A stretch of 64,000 bases of DNA. Source: Paraburkholderia sp. BCC1886 (GTDB taxonomy: Bacteria; Pseudomonadota; Gammaproteobacteria; Burkholderiales; Burkholderiaceae). The stretch is taken from NCBI RefSeq assembly GCF_900996245.1, contig NZ_CAAJGK010000043.1:1-64000 (forward strand). Reading direction: 5' to 3'. The position numbers and the translations under genes were made by a program. The notes under the pieces are model-generated. The model worked only from the letters and a program-made list of their open reading frames with translations. It did not search any database and was not told the origin of the DNA. The stretch's first letter is position 1. Each line of letters opens with the position of its first letter. Below, piece after piece: positions 26,290 to 35,150 of this stretch.

Positions 26290-26474
26290 CTTTCGCCTCT
26301 TGATCGATTGGTATCACGCAGGCCGTCATCACGCGATGCCGCGCTTGGGACTCCGGCGACAGCGGACGCGCTGCGTGTGTGCAGAAATGTAGCAAAGATT
26401 GCGCATCGGCATCGGCCATCCGGTCGGCACCGGCTCGGGCGCTTCCATCGCGTCGCCCAGCCGCGCGGCAGAAC

Positions 26475-27485
26475 TCACGCCAACAGCAGCGTCTGCTCGT
26501 ACAGCGCGAGCATCCCCTCCGCGTTCACGCCCATGCAGACCCGGCACGGCGGACGGCTGTCCCAGTCGGGCGCCGGGACCGGCATCGCGGCGGGCTTCTG
26601 GATTGTCTGGCCGACGGCGAGTCCTTGAGTCACGACGCGCACCGGGCCGCTGCGCGTTGTATAAAGCTGCGGCGCCAGCACATAGGCGACCGCCGACGAA
26701 TCGTGCACGTAAATGCCCGCCAGTTGCGCGCTGTCTTCGTGGAACGCTTCGTAATGGCGCGACACGTCCCACACGAAACGCGCCGCATCGCCGCCGCGCT
26801 GGCGCAGCGACGCGAGATAGTCGTGGCTCATCACCGTGCGCTGCGTGACGTCGAGCCCCACGATCGTCACCGGCCAGGCGGCGCCGAACACGCGATCCGC
26901 GGCATCCGGGTCGCCCAGTATGTTGGCCTCCGCCGCGGGCGTCACGTTGCCGAGCACGCCATCGGTGCCGAATGCGCCGCCCATGACGACCACCTGCTTG
27001 ACCAGCGGTGCGATGTCCGGATCGTCCGCCAGCGCCAGCGCGAGATTCGTCAGCGGGCCGACGGCAATCAGCGTGACCTCGCCAGGATGCGCGCGCACCG
27101 TGTCGATGATGAACCGGTAGGCCGGGCGCGCATCGAGCGGCGCTTCTCGAGTCGCGTCGAGCACGATATTGCCGAGGCCGTTGTCGCCGTGAATCCAGGC
27201 GAGCGGCGCGGGCGCCGCGCGTTCGAGCGGTTCGGCGGCGCCCTCGGCGACCGGCACGCCGGGCGCGAACCGTCCGGCGAGAAAGCGCGCATTGCGGGTG
27301 GTGGTGGCGATCGTCGCATTGCCGAACACGCTGGTCAGGCCGAGCAGTTCGATATCCGGATGCAGCGCCTGGAAAACCAGCGCCATCGCATCGTCGACGC
27401 CGGGGTCGGTGTCGTAGATGACCTTATGACGACTTGCAGGGCGACCTTGAGCGTGACCCGCGTCTCGATTCGGCGGCTGGCTCAT
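26475..27485 (-). CDS. Inosine-uridine-type nucleoside hydrolase
   Basis: A 336-residue cytoplasmic enzyme that hydrolyses the N-glycosidic bond of ribonucleosides. The calcium-binding motif DTDPGVDD is at residues 25-32. AVGPLTNLALAL, VVMGGAF and the late IYVHDSSAVAYVL (with the Asp ligand) complete the family pattern. Its ATG lies inside the cdd stop (ATGA overlap, 27482-27485), so translation is coupled to cytidine deaminase. With cdd and the nupC remnant it forms a nucleoside salvage operon. Confidence 0.92.
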   Translation of the reverse strand: MSQPPNRDAGHAQGRPASRHKVIYDTDPGVDDAMALVFQALHPDIELLGLTSVFGNATIATTTRNARFLAGRFAPGVPVAEGAAEPLERAAPAPLAWIHGDNGLGNIVLDATREAPLDARPAYRFIIDTVRAHPGEVTLIAVGPLTNLALALADDPDIAPLVKQVVVMGGAFGTDGVLGNVTPAAEANILGDPDAADRVFGAAWPVTIVGLDVTQRTVMSHDYLASLRQRGGDAARFVWDVSRHYEAFHEDSAQLAGIYVHDSSAVAYVLAPQLYTTRSGPVRVVTQGLAVGQTIQKPAAMPVPAPDWDSRPPCRVCMGVNAEGMLALYEQTLLLA

Positions 27486-27871
27486 AAATAGAACGCGTCC
27501 GGCAGGAGTTCCGCGGCGGTCGTATCGCGCGTGACGCCGCGCAGATTGCCCAGCCGTACCGGCAACGCCGGGCCGCCCAGTTCGATCATCACCTGGCGGC
27601 ATGCGCCGCACGGCGAGATCGGTCCTTCGGTATCGCCGACCACGGCCAGCGCGGCAAACTGATCGCGCCGATATCCCGCAGCGATAGCACTGAAAAACGC
27701 GGTCCGTTCCGCGCAATTGCACAACCCGTACGACGCATTCTCGACATTGCAACCGTCGAACACGATGCCGTCGTGCGTCAGCAGCGCGGCGCCGACGAGG
27801 AATTTCGAATAAGGCGCATAGGCCTTTTCACGCGCGGCGTGCGCGCGCTGCAACAATTCGTCCATGTTCAT
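27482..27871 (-). CDS. cdd: Cytidine deaminase
   Basis: A 129-residue homotetrameric-type cytidine deaminase that converts cytidine or deoxycytidine to uridine or deoxyuridine. The zinc ligands and catalytic Glu are Cys53-Ala-Glu55 (CNCAERTAFF), Cys88 and Cys91 (SPCGACRQ). FEGCNVENAS-type substrate binding is seen as FDGCNVENASYG. The gene follows the decayed nupC by 15 bases and overlaps the nucleoside hydrolase gene by four. Confidence 0.95.
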   Translation of the reverse strand: MNMDELLQRAHAAREKAYAPYSKFLVGAALLTHDGIVFDGCNVENASYGLCNCAERTAFFSAIAAGYRRDQFAALAVVGDTEGPISPCGACRQVMIELGGPALPVRLGNLRGVTRDTTAAELLPDAFYL

Positions 27872-27886
27872 ACGACGATCCTCGAT

Positions 27887-28196
27887 TCAATTCAGCGTGA
27901 CGAACATGCCCGCGATAGTCCCGCTCATCAGATTGGACAGCGTCGCGGCCCACACTACGCGCAGCTCATCACGCGCCACATCCGCTCGCCGCGTCTTTCA
28001 GATAAGGCGACAGCGACGCATAAGCGACAAACTCGTTGAGAATGATTTTCCGCCCGGGAAAATTGCCGGCCAGCGCCGCTTCGTTCCACGGCACGCCGAT
28101 CAGATAAGCGAGCGGCGCGAACACGACGCCGAGCAAGCCCTGCAACGACCATTGCGGATGCCCGAACCGGCCGACAATCCCGCCGCCAATCCCGTT
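27887..28196 (-). pseudogene. nupC: nupC remnant (concentrative nucleoside transporter)
   Basis: Two blocks of NupC sequence survive in different frames. The first (about 28196-27990) reads GGGIVGRFGHPQWSLQGLLG, then FAPLAYLIGVPWNEAA, then ILNEFVAYASLSPYLKD. The second (about 27958-27887) reads VVWAATLSNLMSGTIAG, then MFVTLN and stop, the NupC carboxyl end. About 50-60 residues between them are missing, and the first roughly 260 residues of a normal 400-residue transporter are absent. It lies just upstream of cdd in the usual operon place. Confidence 0.85.
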
Positions 28197-28297
28197 GGCG
28201 GGGTGTCGAAGTGGCATAGATGCTAAACGATAGCGCGGCGCGCGCACAAGGAACGGTTATTGCATCGTCATACGATTCCGACCCGAAGGAGAGCGCG

Positions 28298-28798
28298 ATG
28301 AAACCAGACCAAGACGTGCCGTCCTCCACCGACGAGCTGATGACCGTGCCGGACACGTCCAGCCCGGCCTATGCGGCCCGTCATCCGCTGACGCGCGCGT
28401 TCGACAAATTTGCCAGCCTCGTCACCCGTTGGGCGGGCTCGCCGGCGGCGTTTTGCCTAGCCGTGGCGACGGTCGTGCTGTGGGTTGTTACCGGGCCAAT
28501 CTTTCATTACTCCGACGGCTGGCAACTGGTGATCAACACCGGCACGACCATCGTGACCTTTCTGATGGTGTTTCTGATCCAGCAAAGCCAGAACAAGGAC
28601 AGCGTCGCGATCCATCTGAAACTGAACGAGCTGATCGCCTCGCATCGCGCGGCGAGCAACGGCATGATCGGCATCGAGGACGCGAGCGAAGACGAATTAC
28701 GCCGACTCGCGGCGGCCTACCTGCGCCTGAGCGGCGCGGGCGTGGCCGAAGAGAAGAAGGACCCGGAAGATTCAAAAGAGCCGCCGAAGCATTCTTGA
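28298..28798 (+). CDS. Low-affinity iron permease family protein
   Basis: A 166-residue protein starting at ATG 28298 with AAGGAG upstream. Two membrane helices (about residues 49-70 and 76-98) carry the family pattern FDKFASLVTRWAGSPAAF and TFLMVFLIQQSQNKDS, followed by IHLKLNELIASHRAASN, as in the PF04120 low-affinity iron permease family. Iron transport by bacterial members is presumed from the yeast Fet4 relation and not proven. The carboxyl end is highly charged. It is divergent from the nupC remnant. Confidence 0.82.
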   Translation: MKPDQDVPSSTDELMTVPDTSSPAYAARHPLTRAFDKFASLVTRWAGSPAAFCLAVATVVLWVVTGPIFHYSDGWQLVINTGTTIVTFLMVFLIQQSQNKDSVAIHLKLNELIASHRAASNGMIGIEDASEDELRRLAAAYLRLSGAGVAEEKKDPEDSKEPPKHS

Positions 28799-28834
28799 GC
28801 GGCTTCAAGGCTTCGGCCTCGCCGGCACCTTCGT

Positions 28835-30304
28835 TCAGCGGTTCGCCGAGACCGCCGAGACCGTAGTGACCGCCGAGACCGAAGTAACCGCCACCGCGTC
28901 CGGCCCGCTATCCCAGCCGCCGCCGAGCGCGCGGTACAACGCCACCGCGGCCAGCGCATGCTCGCGGCGCGCCTGGTTGAGCGACTCGGCGTCGCGCAGA
29001 TACGCTTCCTGCGCGGCGAGGACATCGAGAAAACTCGACGCGCCGCCTTTGTACAACTCGCCCGACAGACGCAACGCGTGATTCGACGCGTCCAGCGCGC
29101 CGCTCAGACGCTGTACCTGGACCGCACCGTTCACCAGTTCGCTGCGGTTGTCCTCGATTTCCTTGAGCGCCTGCAACAAAGTCTGTTGCAGGCCGAGTTG
29201 CGATTCGCGCATGCGGCTTTCGCTCGCGTCGATATTCGCAGTGATTCGCCCGGCGTTGAAAATCGGGCTGGTCGCGTTCAGCGCGGCGCTGAACAGGTTA
29301 TCCGTCAGGGTCGGCAAGCCGAGATAGGACGAAGCCAGGAGTCCGTCCGCGAGATTGATCTTGAATTGCGGATAGCGCTGCGCCTTCGACACGCCCACTT
29401 CCGCCGCGCGCTGTTCGACGGTGGCATACGCGGTCCGCACGTCCGGCCTTTGCAGCAGCGCCTCGGACGGCAGCGTCTGCGGCACGCTTTGCGCGGGCAG
29501 CGGAATGTCGCGCGGTTGCGCCAGCAACAAACTGTCGATACTTTCCGGCGTGCGCCCCGAATAGACGGCGATCAGACTCAACTGATGCTGCACGACCGAC
29601 TGCATGCGCGGAATCTGCGCCTCCAGATCCTGCAACTGGTTATCCGCCCGCGCCACGTCGAGTTGCGTCGACAAACCGTAATGCAGACGCTGCTGCGTGA
29701 GCTTCAACGCACGCGCACGAATCTGCTGGTTGTCGCCGAGTATCTGCAATTGCGCCTGCGCCCAGCGCAGATCGATATAAGCGGCCGCCGTGTTGGCCGC
29801 GAGCGCGAGCCTCAGCTGATTCAGCGACGCCTGACGGCCCGCGACCTGAGCTTGCGCGGCCAATACCGCAAGACGTTCGCCACCGAATACGTCGGGCGTC
29901 CAGCTTGCCGTCAGACCGGCGCCGGCCTGCCGCACGTAACCGAGCGGCGGCGGCGCATTCTGCCGCGCATCCGCAGCGTTCGCCGTCGCGTTCAATTCGG
30001 GCAGCAGGAGCGCGCGGTCCTGCGTGGCGAGGTCTTGCGCCTGCTTCACCCGCTCCATCGCGGCCTGCACGTCCAGATTGCCGGTCAGCACCGTCTGCAC
30101 CAGCCGATGCATGACAGGGTCGCCGAACTGCGCCCACCACGCGTCGGCACTCACGCTCTCCTGCGGCGCGTCGACGTTCCAGGCGGGCGGCGCGATCGCA
30201 CTCACGCTCTGCGGCAAATCCGCGTGCGTGGCGGGTTGCACGGCGCACGCCGCGAGCGTCGCCAGCGCAGCGCTCGCCAGTACTTTAAGCAGTAACGGCT
30301 TCAT
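28835..30304 (-). CDS. NodT-family outer-membrane efflux lipoprotein
   Basis: A 489-residue TolC/OprM-type outer-membrane channel. The ATG at 30304 has GAGGAA upstream. A lipobox (TLAAC, Cys20) follows the signal peptide, and two OEP repeats (about 60-260 and 270-465) make the helical barrel. The carboxyl end carries a small imperfect repeat (TSVSAVTTVSAVSANR) that reflects 12-base repeats around 28846-28890. It is third in an operon after emrA and emrB homologues, so it completes a tripartite pump. Confidence 0.92.
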   Translation of the reverse strand: MKPLLLKVLASAALATLAACAVQPATHADLPQSVSAIAPPAWNVDAPQESVSADAWWAQFGDPVMHRLVQTVLTGNLDVQAAMERVKQAQDLATQDRALLLPELNATANAADARQNAPPPLGYVRQAGAGLTASWTPDVFGGERLAVLAAQAQVAGRQASLNQLRLALAANTAAAYIDLRWAQAQLQILGDNQQIRARALKLTQQRLHYGLSTQLDVARADNQLQDLEAQIPRMQSVVQHQLSLIAVYSGRTPESIDSLLLAQPRDIPLPAQSVPQTLPSEALLQRPDVRTAYATVEQRAAEVGVSKAQRYPQFKINLADGLLASSYLGLPTLTDNLFSAALNATSPIFNAGRITANIDASESRMRESQLGLQQTLLQALKEIEDNRSELVNGAVQVQRLSGALDASNHALRLSGELYKGGASSFLDVLAAQEAYLRDAESLNQARREHALAAVALYRALGGGWDSGPDAVAVTSVSAVTTVSAVSANR

Positions 30305-30314
30305 GTCGAATTCC

Positions 30315-31922
30315 TCAATGAGCATCGGGCGGCGGCGCGGTATTGCCGAACGGACGCGAAAACAGCAGGCTCAGCAACCCCACCACGAAACACAGCGACA
30401 AGGCGAGAAACGTATCCGAGAACGTCAGCACCAGCGCTTCGCGCATCAGCAGGGCGTGCAATTGACTCAAACCGGCGTTCGCGGCATTCAGCGCGTCGCC
30501 GCCCATGATGGCGAAATGCGCGCTCTGTCTTTGCAAAACGGCTTCGACTGCGGGACGTCCCACGCTCAGGTGTTCGTCCAGTCGTTCGTAATGCAGATTC
30601 AAACGGTCGTTGAGCATCGTGCTGCTCACCGCAATGCCGATTGCGCCGCCGAGATTGCGCATCAGATTGAAGAGTCCGCTTGCCGAACGCAGCCTGGACG
30701 CGGGCAGCGAACCGAGCGCCATGGTGACGATCGGCGCAATGCTGAACTGCTGGCCGATGCCGCGCAGCGCCTGCGGAATCAGCAGTTGCTGCCAGCCCCA
30801 CTGACTCGTCAGCGGCACGTAGAGATAGCAGCCGATGCCGAACAGTGTCAAACCGAAAACCAGCAGCAGACGCATATCCACGAAACGGGCGAGCGTCGCA
30901 TAAGCGGCCAGCGCGACGAGCTGGAAGCAGCCGACCGAGAGCAGCGCGAGGCCGATCTGCAACGAATCGAATCCGCGCACCCGCGACAGGAACACCGGCG
31001 TGAGAAACACCGTGCAGAAAATCCCGATGCCGGTGATGAACGACAGCAAACTGCCGATGCCGAAATTGCGCACGGCCAGCGCGCGCAGATCGACGATCGG
31101 CTCTTTCGCCGTGAACGCGTGCACGAGAAACAGAAAACAGCAGATTGCCGAGACCCACGTGCACAGCAAGATCACGTCGTCGCCGAACCAGTTCTTGCGC
31201 GGACCTTCTTCGAGCACGTATTCGAGGCAGCCGAGAAAACCGGACATCAACAGAATGCCGAGGTAATCGCCTTTTTTCAGCAGCGATAAATCCACTTCGT
31301 CGATATGCACGTACTTGGGCACCATCAGCGTGACGGCGACGCCCGGCACCAGGTTCAGATAGAACAGCCAGTGCCACGACCACTGCGACGTGATCCAGCC
31401 GCCGATCACCGGGCCGACCGTCGGCGCCAGCGACGCGAGTGCGCCGATGGTGGTCGACGCGATCAGCCGTTGTTTGCCGGGGAACAGCACGAACGCGGTG
31501 GTAAACACCGTCGGAATCATCGCGGCGCCCAGCGCGCCTTGCAGACCGCGAAACAGGATCATCGAGTTGATGTCCCACGCGAGCCCGCACAGCATGCTGG
31601 TAATCGTGAAGCCGAGCGCGGAGAACGCGAACAGCCAGCGCGTCGAGAACACCCGCGTGAGCCAGCCCGACATCGGAATGACCAGAATCTCGGCGATCAG
31701 ATACGAGGTCTGGACCCACGAGAGTTCGTCCTGACTCGCGGACAGGCCGCCGCCGATATCCTTTAGCGAAGACGCGACGATCTGGATGTCGAGCGTCGCC
31801 ATGAAAAAGCCGAGGCACATCAGCGCGAACGCGAATACCTTGGTGCGGGTGGGTTGATCGGCTGGATTGGCCGGACGGACCGGCGCAGCAGAAAAGCCTG
31901 GACTGGCGATGGCCTGGTTCAT
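30315..31922 (-). CDS. emrB: DHA2-family (EmrB-type) multidrug MFS transporter
   Basis: A 535-residue inner-membrane drug:proton antiporter with 14 predicted helices. The DHA2 signature TLDIQIVASSLKDIGGGL is in helix 1, MSGWLTRVFSTRW resembles motif A, and motif C follows as LAPTVGPVIGGWI. The stop is 10 bases before the NodT start, and the start is 7 bases after the emrA stop, so the three are co-transcribed. Substrates are probably hydrophobic or aromatic compounds, to be inferred from the MarR effectors. Confidence 0.92.
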   Translation of the reverse strand: MNQAIASPGFSAAPVRPANPADQPTRTKVFAFALMCLGFFMATLDIQIVASSLKDIGGGLSASQDELSWVQTSYLIAEILVIPMSGWLTRVFSTRWLFAFSALGFTITSMLCGLAWDINSMILFRGLQGALGAAMIPTVFTTAFVLFPGKQRLIASTTIGALASLAPTVGPVIGGWITSQWSWHWLFYLNLVPGVAVTLMVPKYVHIDEVDLSLLKKGDYLGILLMSGFLGCLEYVLEEGPRKNWFGDDVILLCTWVSAICCFLFLVHAFTAKEPIVDLRALAVRNFGIGSLLSFITGIGIFCTVFLTPVFLSRVRGFDSLQIGLALLSVGCFQLVALAAYATLARFVDMRLLLVFGLTLFGIGCYLYVPLTSQWGWQQLLIPQALRGIGQQFSIAPIVTMALGSLPASRLRSASGLFNLMRNLGGAIGIAVSSTMLNDRLNLHYERLDEHLSVGRPAVEAVLQRQSAHFAIMGGDALNAANAGLSQLHALLMREALVLTFSDTFLALSLCFVVGLLSLLFSRPFGNTAPPPDAH

Positions 31923-31929
31923 GATCGGC

Positions 31930-33030
31930 TCAGTCGCGCGCGTCGGCGGCGTGGCGGTCGAGATGCACTTTCACCGTTGCCGACAGACCGGGACGCAACA
32001 CGCCCTGCATGTCTGCCGGCACCGTGAGACGCACCCGCACCGGTACGCGCTGCACGATCTTCGTGAAGTTGCCCGTGGCGTTTTCGGCCGGCAACACGCT
32101 GAACGTGGCGCCCGTTGCAGGCGCGAGACTTTCCACCACGCCTTGCAATGACCTGCTCGAGGCGTCAAGATCGACGTCGACCGTGTCGCCTACGCGCATC
32201 TTCTTCAACTGGTCTTCCTTGAAGTTCGCGTCGACCCACAGGCCGCTGGCCGGCACCACGGTCAGCAGCGAGACGCCCGTGTTGGCCAGCAGCCCGACCC
32301 GCGCCGTGCGATTGCCGACATAGCCGTCGATCGGCGAGCGGATCGTCGTGTACTCCACGTTCAGGGCCGCGACGCGCTCGGCCGCCTGTGCGGTCGCAAT
32401 GCGCGCCTCGGCATCCCCAATCTGCGCATCGAGCACTGCGATCTGGCGCTGTGCTGCAGTCAGTCCGGCGCGGTTGCGATCGACCGCGGCGTGCGCCTTG
32501 GTCAGATCGGCGTCGGCGCGCTCCACGACCTGGTTGGAAACGGCCTCGTCCTTAACGAGTTCGCGATAGCGGCTCTGGTCCGCCGCGCTACGCGTCAACT
32601 CCGCGGCCGACGCGCGCACTTCGGCGGACTGCTCGTCGATCGTTGCGAGTTGCAACGCCTTCTTCGCCTGCAATTCGGTCACCGCTGCCTGGGCGCTTTG
32701 CACCTGCGCATTCGCTTCGGCGAGACGCGCGTCGTAGTCGCGGGCATCGAGCCGGATCAACACCTGGTTCGCATGCACGAACTGGTTGTCGCGCACCAGC
32801 ACTTCCGTGACGAAACCGTTCACCTTCGGCGCCATCACGGTGACGTCGCCGCCTACATACGCGTCGTCCGTCGTCTGCACGAAACGTCCGACGAAGAACC
32901 AGTAGGACACGGCCAGCGCCAGCACGACGAGGACCGCGACGATCGCGAGCAACATCCACGGTGTGCGCCGTGCCGGTTGCGCGGGCTGCGCCGCGGCCGG
33001 CGGCGCGATAGTCGATGGAGTGGTGGACAT
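31930..33030 (-). CDS. emrA: EmrA-type membrane fusion protein
   Basis: A 366-residue HlyD-family periplasmic adaptor with one amino-terminal membrane helix (about residues 27-48, MLLAIVAVLVVLALAVSYWF). A biotinyl-lipoyl-like half (TDDAYVGGDVTVMAPKVNG) and a long coiled-coil hairpin (about 80-185) follow, then the second lipoyl half and barrel. The ATG at 33030 is chosen as the first after the operator; no Shine-Dalgarno is seen because the MarR-type palindrome lies 9 bases upstream. It is the first gene of the pump operon. Confidence 0.92.
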   Translation of the reverse strand: MSTTPSTIAPPAAAQPAQPARRTPWMLLAIVAVLVVLALAVSYWFFVGRFVQTTDDAYVGGDVTVMAPKVNGFVTEVLVRDNQFVHANQVLIRLDARDYDARLAEANAQVQSAQAAVTELQAKKALQLATIDEQSAEVRASAAELTRSAADQSRYRELVKDEAVSNQVVERADADLTKAHAAVDRNRAGLTAAQRQIAVLDAQIGDAEARIATAQAAERVAALNVEYTTIRSPIDGYVGNRTARVGLLANTGVSLLTVVPASGLWVDANFKEDQLKKMRVGDTVDVDLDASSRSLQGVVESLAPATGATFSVLPAENATGNFTKIVQRVPVRVRLTVPADMQGVLRPGLSATVKVHLDRHAADARD

Positions 33031-33038
33031 GGTGTCTG

Positions 33039-33053
33039 TATGTGCGTATGCAC
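33039..33053. promoter_or_regulatory. MarR-type operator upstream of emrA
   Basis: TATGTGCGTATGCAC contains the core GTGCGTATGCAC (33042-33053), also found upstream of both marR genes. It lies 9 bases before the emrA start. Confidence 0.75.
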
Positions 33054-33112
33054 TCTTTAGGTTGAAAAAAAAGGCGTTGTCGCCTCTTACCGTTTGGAGA
33101 CTGTGAGGGGAT

Positions 33113-33550
33113 TCAGGTCGTGTCCTGGGTGATCGTGTCTTGCGTGATCGCGAAGAGTTCGCTGCGCAGCGCTGCTGCGCGCTGTTTGCCGAAGCGGTGT
33201 TCGAATTCGTCTTGCGCGGCATGCCAATGCTGGCGTCCTTCGACGAGCCGCGCCTCGCCTGCCGCGGTCAGCGCGACGGACAGCGTACGCACATCCGCGC
33301 CGAGCGCCGTGCTCGACACCAACCCATTGCGACGTAGCGGCTGGATCGTGCGGACCAGGGTGGTGCGTTGCATGCGCATGACGTCGGCCATCTGCTTCAT
33401 CGTCATCGGACCTGCGCGTTTGAGGCGCCCCAGCAGGGAAAATTGCGTGATCGTCAGGCCGACATTCGCGAGATGCCGGTCGTAGAGCTGCGACACATAG
33501 CGCGCGGCCTGGCGGATCGCAAAACAGTCGTCGTCGGGTAGCGCTTCCAC
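33113..33550 (-). CDS. MarR-family regulator, copy 1
   Basis: A 145-residue winged-helix repressor. The GTG at 33550 is chosen because AAAGGAGG stands seven bases upstream; the GTG at 33583 lies inside the operator palindrome. The DNA-binding domain spans about residues 30-95 (FSLLGRLKRAGPMTMKQMAD, MRMQRTTLVRTIQPLRRNGL). It is closely similar to the next gene, so the pair is a tandem duplication. It probably represses the adjacent efflux operon through the shared palindrome. Confidence 0.88.
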   Translation of the reverse strand: MEALPDDDCFAIRQAARYVSQLYDRHLANVGLTITQFSLLGRLKRAGPMTMKQMADVMRMQRTTLVRTIQPLRRNGLVSSTALGADVRTLSVALTAAGEARLVEGRQHWHAAQDEFEHRFGKQRAAALRSELFAITQDTITQDTT

Positions 33551-33571
33551 AGTCGCGCCTCCTTTTGCAAA

Positions 33572-33583
33572 GTGCGTATGCAC
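33572..33583. promoter_or_regulatory. MarR-type operator upstream of marR copy 1
   Basis: GTGCGTATGCAC, identical to the core at emrA, lies 21 bases before the chosen start of the marR gene. Confidence 0.75.
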
Positions 33584-33637
33584 ACAATATCGCGCAGCAG
33601 CGCCCGGGTTGACGGGCCGCTACGCTTTCTCGATGAA

Positions 33638-34060
33638 CTAACCGGTGATGCTGAACAACTCGGCGCGCAAGGATTTGGCGCGCCCTCTACCGAACATCTG
33701 CTCGAACTCGTCCTGTGCGGCACGCCATGCCACCGACGCCTGATCGAACACCGCTTCGCCCTGCTCCGTCAGGCTGAACAAAAAAGTCCGGCCGTCGTGT
33801 TCCGCGGACTCCGCCGTCACCAGACCGTCGCGTTGCAGCGGCTTCATGGCGCGGACCAGCGTGGTGCGCTCCATGACCATGGCCTCGGCCAGATCCAGAA
33901 TGGGCAGATTGGGAGTGCGGGCGAGCTTGGCCAGAATAGTGAATTGCGCGGCGGTCAGGCCAACCCCGCCGAGATGGCGTTCGTAGATTTGCGTGACGTG
34001 CCGCGCCGCCTGGCGCAGCGCGAAGCAATTGCATTCGTCGTAAGAGATAGGACGGGTCAT
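33638..34060 (-). CDS. MarR-family regulator, copy 2
   Basis: A 140-residue MarR repressor with the same layout as copy 1: NCFALRQAARHVTQIYERHL matches DCFAIRQAARYVSQLYDRHL, and MERTTLVRAMKPLQRDGLV matches MQRTTLVRTIQPLRRNGLV. Roughly half the residues agree by eye. The start at 34060 is the first ATG after the operator. Cross-regulation or heterodimer formation between the two copies is possible. Confidence 0.88.
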   Translation of the reverse strand: MTRPISYDECNCFALRQAARHVTQIYERHLGGVGLTAAQFTILAKLARTPNLPILDLAEAMVMERTTLVRAMKPLQRDGLVTAESAEHDGRTFLFSLTEQGEAVFDQASVAWRAAQDEFEQMFGRGRAKSLRAELFSITG

Positions 34061-34073
34061 GCAGCGCAGTCTA

Positions 34074-34091
34074 TATGTGCATACGCACATA
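34074..34091. promoter_or_regulatory. MarR-type operator upstream of marR copy 2
   Basis: TATGTGC-ATAC-GCACATA is a perfect palindrome with 7-base arms, the most complete of the three related sites. It lies 13 bases before the start. Confidence 0.8.
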
Positions 34092-34175
34092 GTCAATACG
34101 ATTTTGCGGCCGTCCCGCCTCTCTTCGCTCAATCCAGGAATCGCGCCTTCGTATCGACGCGCAGCGAAGAGCGCC

Positions 34176-35150
34176 TCAGAGCAACCAGTACCCCAGCCGG
34201 GCCGCCGCCCTCGCCGTGCGCCTGTCCTGATCGAGAGAGGGGTTGTATTCCGCGATATCCGCTGCGCGCAGTTTGCCCGACTCGCGCACGCACCGCACCA
34301 TCGTTTCGACCACCGACAGCGGCACGCCCAGCGCCGCCGGCGCCGACACGCCCGGCGCGGTGCCGGCCGGCAGCACGTCGAGGTCGATGCTCAGGTAAAC
34401 ATCGTCGGCCGCGTCGAGTAGTGCTGGCAGACCGGACAGAAGCTGCGGCAATCGCGGCTCCTGCATATCGATATCGAGCACATGCCGCACGCCGAGTCGT
34501 CGTGCATGCTCGAACAGCGACGCCGTATTGCCGATCTCGCTAATGCCGAAACACACATAATCGAACGGCACGCCGCGCGCCGCGCAATCGGCAGCCATCT
34601 GATCGAACGGCGTACCCGAATTCGCCGGCCGCTTCTGCCGCAAGTCGAAGTGCGCATCGAAGTTGACGATCAGCAGCTTGCGCGCATGGCCATCGCCGCC
34701 AGGCGAACAACCTTCACGGTCCCGATACCGCCGCCACCCGCAATACGTGCCCCACGCCACCTCATGGCCGCCGCCCAACACCAGCGGCCTCGAACCCAAC
34801 GCGAGCACGTCGCTCACCACCTTGGACAGTTCGGCTTGCGCGCGCTCCAGGTCGCCGTCGTCGCACAGCACGTCGCCCGCATCCGCGAGCAGGGACAGCG
34901 ACGACTTCGCGGGCAACCCGGCGAGCGCACGCCGTATCTCCTTAGGCGCATGCGCGGCGCCCGTGCGGCCCTGATTGCGGCGCACGCCTTCATCCGAACC
35001 GAAGCCGATAATGACCGCGGCATCGCCCGTGGCAGGGGTGCGACAAAGACCGTCGAATGCCACCACCTGATTGAACACCCGTCGCGTATCGCCAGGCTCG
35101 CCGTCGTCGTAGCGGCCGACCCACACCTCGTCGTCGAATGGGACTCTCAT
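34176..35150 (-). CDS. hutG: Formimidoylglutamase (HutG, ureohydrolase family)
   Basis: A 324-residue manganese hydrolase that converts N-formimidoyl-glutamate to glutamate and formamide, the last step of one histidine degradation route. The metal ligands are all visible: His129 (GGGHEVAWG), Asp165-x-His167-x-Asp169 (NFDAHFDLR), and Asp256-x-Asp258 ([10 protein letters not shown]). The following [13 protein letters not shown] is typical of HutG rather than arginase. Its ATG overlaps the stop of the ABC ATPase gene (ATGA). No hutH, hutU or hutI is next to it in the window. Confidence 0.9.
   Translation of the reverse strand: MRVPFDDEVWVGRYDDGEPGDTRRVFNQVVAFDGLCRTPATGDAAVIIGFGSDEGVRRNQGRTGAAHAPKEIRRALAGLPAKSSLSLLADAGDVLCDDGDLERAQAELSKVVSDVLALGSRPLVLGGGHEVAWGTYCGWRRYRDREGCSPGGDGHARKLLIVNFDAHFDLRQKRPANSGTPFDQMAADCAARGVPFDYVCFGISEIGNTASLFEHARRLGVRHVLDIDMQEPRLPQLLSGLPALLDAADDVYLSIDLDVLPAGTAPGVSAPAALGVPLSVVETMVRCVRESGKLRAADIAEYNPSLDQDRRTARAAARLGYWLL

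Noticed and set aside
27955..28356. 133-residue minus-strand frame over the nupC remnant
   Set aside because: Only a shifted frame through the decayed nupC; NupC residues are in other frames.
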